From positions 63,899,393 through 63,963,392 of the forward strand of contig CM068581.1 in assembly GCA_035048485.1 (NCBI GenBank): 64,000 nucleotides of DNA. The letters run 5' to 3'. Both the position numbers and the translations under genes were made by a program. Shown here piece by piece: positions 58,921 to 64,000 of the stretch. This stretch comes from Pteria penguin. Lineage: Eukaryota; Mollusca; Bivalvia; Pterioida; Pteriidae. The stretch's first letter is position 1, and every line of letters starts with the position of its first letter. The notes below the pieces were generated by a model. The model was not told the origin of the DNA, made no database searches, and was given only the letters and a program-made list of their open reading frames with translations.

Positions 58921-59080
58921 CAGTGACGAATCCAGAATTTCCGAAAGGGGGGGGGGGGGGCGGTCGCACAAGTGAAAGTCCGATATAAACCAAAATACTC
59001 TGCCAATATAGGTGCGAAATCTGAAAATTTACTCATTATTGTGGCAAAAAGGGGGAGCGACCCTTATAAATCCGCCACTG
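58921..59080. mobile_element. hAT-like MITE, copy 2 (opposite sense)
   Basis: CAGTGACGAATCCAGAATTT at the left and TCCGCCACTG at the right. Related to 39470-39609 in reverse. Confidence 0.6.
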
Positions 59081-60129
59081 TGGATATTAAAATGAGAGAA
59101 CAAGTATATAACAATGAGAGAACAAGTTATGTTAAGGTACTACGAAACGCCAATCGTCGCGTGACCTAAGATTCACGGGAAAAAAGAAATAAGGGTTTTA
59201 AATTTATAATTTTTATTCAGATAACTGTGTATTGAAGACTTTATAGAAAATAATTCTAATTTTAATATTCCCCCATATACCTGTAATTGGCACTCGAAAA
59301 CGTGTTTTTCAGTACAGCTCGCATGAAAACACCAGCGACAGCGTTGACACTTCGTCATGTGCAATCAGATGGCCAGTCCCAAGACGAATTCTATAATATC
59401 TTTAATAGTTGACTTCCTAATCAAGTTGCAATATTTTCAATATATCGAGGGTATATCGGGGTAACGTCGTCTAGGGTGATCACCTGTCTCCTGTGCGGCT
59501 AAATTATTACGTAATATCACCTCAACCGGCTGTTTGCCCCAGCAAATATCAACCTTCATTTCATACATTTTAACAGCTTTAATTATTATTAATTAGCAAT
59601 CTTAATAAACTGGGTATTCTTATTAATGAAGGACAAGGACTAATTATCAGGTTTCCTGTTTATTGTGAAGGATTATCATGAAGGAGACATAAAGAACAGG
59701 AATTGAAATCAACCAAACCTTACAACACTTTATATTTATGATTTTTATATTTGAGATTATTTTGCTTTTAATAAAAGTTTTTATGTTTTTAAAATAATGA
59801 ATATAATACATAAAGTAGATTAATATAAAAATTTAAGCTATACTATGATAAATTAAAAGGTATGTGATATTTTTCACATTATTTTAAATAGGTATCCGCC
59901 CCTGATTTAGGTAAAAATGGTTTTGCTTATACAGAGCTTATTTTTTTGTCACAATCTAAATTCCTTCAAATATCCTTATAAGTAACCATTTTAAATAAAT
60001 TTTTACATTATTATGAATCCTTGTATATGTTTTATAAAAATGACCTTGGACATTTGGACTTCGTCAAGTAAAAAAAAAAACATTTTTCATCAAGTTTAAG
60101 AGATTATATTGGAGATAATAAAGACTTAC

Positions 60130-61885
60130 AACAAATGTTTTTTTAGTAATACATGTAGTCAGAGACATATAAACACAGAGACTGGAAACTTGATGCTTCG
60201 TCCGGCATATGATGCACGTCCTTTTGTTATGCTAATGAGGTGACCGCGCTCTACAGTACACCGATTGTAAATGTCGGATATCGCCCGAGGACGTATAGCG
60301 CAGTTGGTCTTTACCTGCTTACGCACCTCAGTTCAAATTCTACAGGCACCTATTTTTTTTTTCTTTTATAATTTTTGTTAATTTTATCGATGTGTAGAAA
60401 TAATATTCTGCTTTTTCTTTCTAACGAAACCGAGACAAACTTGTATCATTAATCATTATAAAAATATTTTTAAAACCAAAATTTTCAATGAGACGCCTTC
60501 ATTTCCTGCTTTTTTAAAACAATTATTTCTGTTTATATAAGTATTCATTTTAAACAGCTTTTGTTGCCATTTACGAGTTGTTGATATATGCAATCAATGC
60601 CCCTGCCTTTACTACTGTTTGTTCACCACCCCAGAGGAAGCACCAACGTCTGTCTTTGTCATTCATGGGCAGTAAATAACAATGTTGTGTTAGAGACATA
60701 TATATGTCTCTGGTTATGTTTATTTAAATATTCAGATGGTAAATAGCAAACAAAATAATGTTTTATCTTATATGCACTGTTGACGTGGTATGAGCTGTTT
60801 TACTTCCTCCTATATAAAGGAGTAAAAAGAAAATGGCGATCCAGGCGGCTAAAGAAATTTCGCATTTCAATATGTCCAATTACGTGTTGATAACTTCTTC
60901 AATTAACTTAAATGGCAACTTTAATTTGTTAATGTGTCTGTGCCCCCCCCCCCCCGGCACTTATTATTTTTATTTATTTATTTATTATTTTATTTTCTAA
61001 ACAGCACTTGTTGCCATTTTATAGGAGTTGTTTATATTTATCTATAAGGCTGAGCAATCAATGCATCTAGGAAGGTAGTAAATAACAATTTAATATTTAT
61101 TTTAATGTTCAGATGGTAAATCATAAAACAAAATAATTTCTGTACCTGTTGTGCACACTTCACTTGATAAAGTGAACTTTACTTTGTAAAGAAGCAAAAA
61201 AAAATCCAAACAAACAACAAACACAAAATGGTGACCCGCCGGCCACAGAAAATTTGCATTGCAAGATGTCCCCTTACGTGTTTATAACTGCTTCAGTTCG
61301 TACTAAAATAACAACTATTACTTCTTTGATGTTTATAGAATGATTTTCAATATAAAAACAATATATATATCGACAGGTTATATGATTATTTTGTTCTATA
61401 TGGTATGGTATCGGTTTTCTTGTTAAAAACGATTGAAGATTTACCGCGTATATAAAACTGGATTAAAATCAAATAACGAATAAAGTCTTCTACACTCAAT
61501 GATATAAAATGTTTCTGAAACCTTTCTTAACACACCCGTGTGTGTTTCGTCATATAAAGGGCATTAATTTTTGTTGTTTTAACAATTTTTCTTGCCGTTG
61601 TCGTTTCTCAGCGGTGAGGATAAAAATGTGGCGTGATCCTCAAATACAGCCGGGTAATTATTCATGATTTACAGATACTTCATACGAAAATTAAAGCACT
61701 ATGACTACAATAAACATTGATGGTGCTATAAACAAAAATGGTGACATGTGCTTCAATGTTGTGTAAATGTTTTACATAAACCCAAGTGAATGTTTTCAGA
61801 GGTCTATCACAACTAATGGCTTCTGATCGGGGTTATGTCTTCACATTGAATAGATCATAAGTGAAATGTTTAATGATTCAAACGA
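60130..61885 (+). repeat. Dispersed repeat R2, copy 2, with tRNA-like segment and internal duplication
   Basis: Direct match to 19200-20367. A tRNA-like stretch at 60290-60345 has box-A-like TAGCGCAGTTGGT and box-B-like AGTTCAAATTC. The block TTGTTGCCATTT.. through GCATT..AATATGTCC appears again at about 61008-61290, so part of the repeat is tandemly doubled. No protein homology. Confidence 0.6.
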
Positions 61886-62171
61886 TTTTATGCATAACTG
61901 ATTAAGTTATACACTCATAAAATTGCGAGGTTGTGCATTTTCATTTGCTTGAAAAAGGTGTGAAAATGCAATATTGTCCATTTTCAAATCCTCATATCTT
62001 CTAAAGTACTCAAGATAAACTGAAATTTTCAGAGTTTGTTCACTATAACACGAGCTTTGTAACGTATTATACTGCGGTATATTGTGATACAAATAAATTA
62101 TTTATAGGTGTCTAAAAGTGTATCTCATGTGTTTTTAGGGAAATTTGGGCCTCCCTATCATGATCATCATG

Positions 62172-62199
62172 ATTATCATCATCATCATCATCATCATCA
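62172..62199 (+). repeat. (ATC)n microsatellite, duplicate
   Basis: Short counterpart of 34569-34662 on the right side of the 4.57-kb insertion. Confidence 0.9.
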
Positions 62200-63489
62200 A
62201 GGTATTGTCTATAAAGGACAGTCTTTATCAAATGAATTGTCAAAAAGGGGGGGGGGATTGATTTTTATGACGTGATACATAGAACAATTAGAAATTGCCT
62301 GAATGTCACATGCTTTTACTAACCGTGAAATGGTAAGTAAATTTATATCTTTCTCCTATCAGTTTTGTATACATTAAATATTTAATAAGATGAAATTCTA
62401 TACAATAGCTAGTGTTGGCTGTCATTATTGAACAAGATTAATGTTTTCCCTACTGATGCAAGCATCAACATCTCTAAACGTCGAAATTTGAAACTCAAGT
62501 GTCTCCAGAAAGGTATAAAAGAAGTGTATGTTTGCCAAAAACACTTGGCATGTTTGATTATTTCGTTTATATTTTGTATTTTTGTCACCTACCAAGTCTG
62601 ATGAACAAAAGACTAGTAATAATTATATCACCAGTCAAAACGGTCAACCAGTAATCACAATCATGTATAATACGTTGTTTATCGGCCAGATCCTTCAAAG
62701 GGTGGTTGCAGTTTAGAGCGACGTAGGCTCCGGAAGGGGCGTCGGGCTTTCTCCTACTAATACCATTTCGAACTGCTAAAATCAGTATCATCGGTACCTG
62801 TTAATTAGAGATAAGAATGATCCCAGTTTTAAATACGAATGATCCCAATGCGTGCGCGTATCTCGGAAGTCCCGTATTACTGGTATCGACATTTTCGGTA
62901 AAAAATGCTATCGGTACGAAAAATCCAGACGCCCTTTTATGAATCAATCGTTATACTAGTGGAATTCAACTGCTCTAAATTTTTATTGTTTTGATCGGTA
63001 TGCACACCGTTGTTTGGGAATAAATAATTTCCACAATGAGAAACATTGACTTTTATGCAGTTGTCAAAAGCTAAATTAACGACTGTTTGCCACACAATAT
63101 ATAATGCGAGATGGCCAGGGTAGTATATGTTGTATAAAATGATATCTAAACCAACTTTTTTTCTTTCGGTCGATATTGCCGCCGGTGTTATTCAGAACTG
63201 CATAATTTTACAGGGTTCAAAAGTTAAAAATCACTTAGTTTCTTACAGAATATCATATATGATAGCTGTATTAATTTTAATCGCAGATGTCATATAATGT
63301 GGGAACATGATAAAAACGAATTTCATTCATTGAAATAAAGATGCAGACTTGAGATTCAGAATGATTGTATTGTGTTAGTTCCCTACGGATAAAACCAGAT
63401 CTGACAATAGGTTCCATCTCAGTAAATCTGTCTGTCCAGTTTGTAATTACTATTTCTTTTAATGCAAACAACATATTTCCAATTATGGC

Positions 63490-63790
63490 TTTTGGATTTA
63501 TTGCTTCTTCTTTAACGTAAATCAACGATTATAGATTATTTCAAGTATGTGATGACGGCATCAGTATAATGCATTGCATAGAAATATATACCCTTTGCAT
63601 GAGACACAGCCAAAGCAGTGAGGAATCTTTTACGTGCAGCATCTATGTAGTGACACGAATTTCACCGTCTCGCCCTAAAAACTACACGACAGCGGTGTGT
63701 CCACGGCGGATGTCGAACCCGGAAACTCTAGATCACCAGTCGAGCACATCATCCACTGAGCCACAGTGTTTCTTATTTCTGATTACTAAG
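63490..63790 (-). mobile_element. tRNA-derived SINE (S2), copy in duplication 2
   Basis: Same as 37010-37296; box B reads GGTTCGACATCC here. Followed on plus by a further SINE-tail-like scrap (63815-63850) missing from copy 1. Confidence 0.75.
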
Positions 63791-64000
63791 TGTTTATTGT
63801 GTACGATTATTTCACGTATCTGATGACGACATCTGCCTGATGTATGACAAAAAACTTCATATCTTTGCAACGGACACATTCATATATAATTGTTCACGAC
63901 TATGGGTGCAAACGTGTTTTAGTAAATGTACTTAAATTGCCTTCACAATGGATGTATGCTTATATGCAGTTAAAATGTCAACTCCCTTTTAATATACATA

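Larger units (their letters stand above)
57585..62157. mobile_element. 4.57-kb insertion with short imperfect TIR and 7-bp target duplication
   Basis: The ends TAGTGAAGCCCA (57585-57596) and, reversed, TAGGGAGGCCCA (62157-62146) match at 10 of 12 positions. TCATGAT precedes (57578-57584) and follows (62158-62164). Copy 1 of the duplication has one uninterrupted TCATGAT at the site (about 34574). No transposase is recognised inside. The interior holds a hAT-like MITE, a G-rich tract, and repeat R2. It could be a composite of several insertions. Confidence 0.55.
54667..64000 (+). repeat. Direct segmental duplication, copy 2 (runs off the window)
   Basis: Matches 32317-37380 piecewise: 54667-55638, 56208-57584, 62165-62352 and 62353-64000. 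Breaks are R1 insertions, a 4.57-kb insert and loss of the part matching 34832-35850. Confidence 0.85.

Overview
This window is eukaryotic nuclear DNA. It is very AT-rich, with spliced genes (GT..AG introns), dense mobile-element debris, tRNA-derived SINEs and long microsatellites. The transposon protein types (SAP/SWIM/YqaJ plus THAP-DDE, Penelope-like reverse transcriptase, Tc1) and the repeats built on GTGACCTTGACC point to a lophotrochozoan, most likely a bivalve mollusc. That assignment is inferred from repeat style; no species marker is present.

The only apparently intact host genes are two five-exon monocarboxylate-transporter (SLC16/MCT-like) paralogues arranged head to head. Copy B lies on the minus strand (23991 down to about 10272). 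Copy A lies on the plus strand (44180 to about 53524). Exons 1, 3, 4 and 5 have the same length in both copies, and exon 2 differs by 15 nt. All splice phases match. Homology continues upstream of the ATG and several hundred bases past the last exon, so this is an inverted segmental duplication with arms of about 9.2-24.3 kb and 43.5-54.5 kb around a 19-kb spacer. Penelope-like elements, MITEs and other repeats occupy different introns in the two arms and must have arrived after the duplication or been lost selectively.

The left 0.8-6.1 kb holds a decayed DNA transposon. A SAP-SWIM-YqaJ protein on plus converges on a THAP/HTH/DDE transposase on minus, the combination I associate with ISL2EU-type PIF/Harbinger-like elements. 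Next come a possible PIF1-like helicase scrap (7.1 kb) and the first Penelope-like fragment (7.6-8.7 kb).

The spacer (24-43 kb) and right end are repeat-rich. They contain a nested triple insertion at 26.9-28.3 kb, a second (direct) segmental duplication (32.3-37.4 kb and 54.7 kb to the window end) carrying a Tc1 transposase remnant and a tRNA-SINE, a PIN/FEN-like protein remnant (38.9-39.3 kb, minus), a GTGACCTTGACC minisatellite (40.3-41.4 kb), LINE fragments (43.1 and 46.4 kb), a telomere-motif palindrome (54.24 kb) and a 4.57-kb insertion with short inverted ends and an apparent 7-bp target duplication (57.6-62.2 kb). No CRISPR, rRNA, bacterial operon or intact virus was seen.
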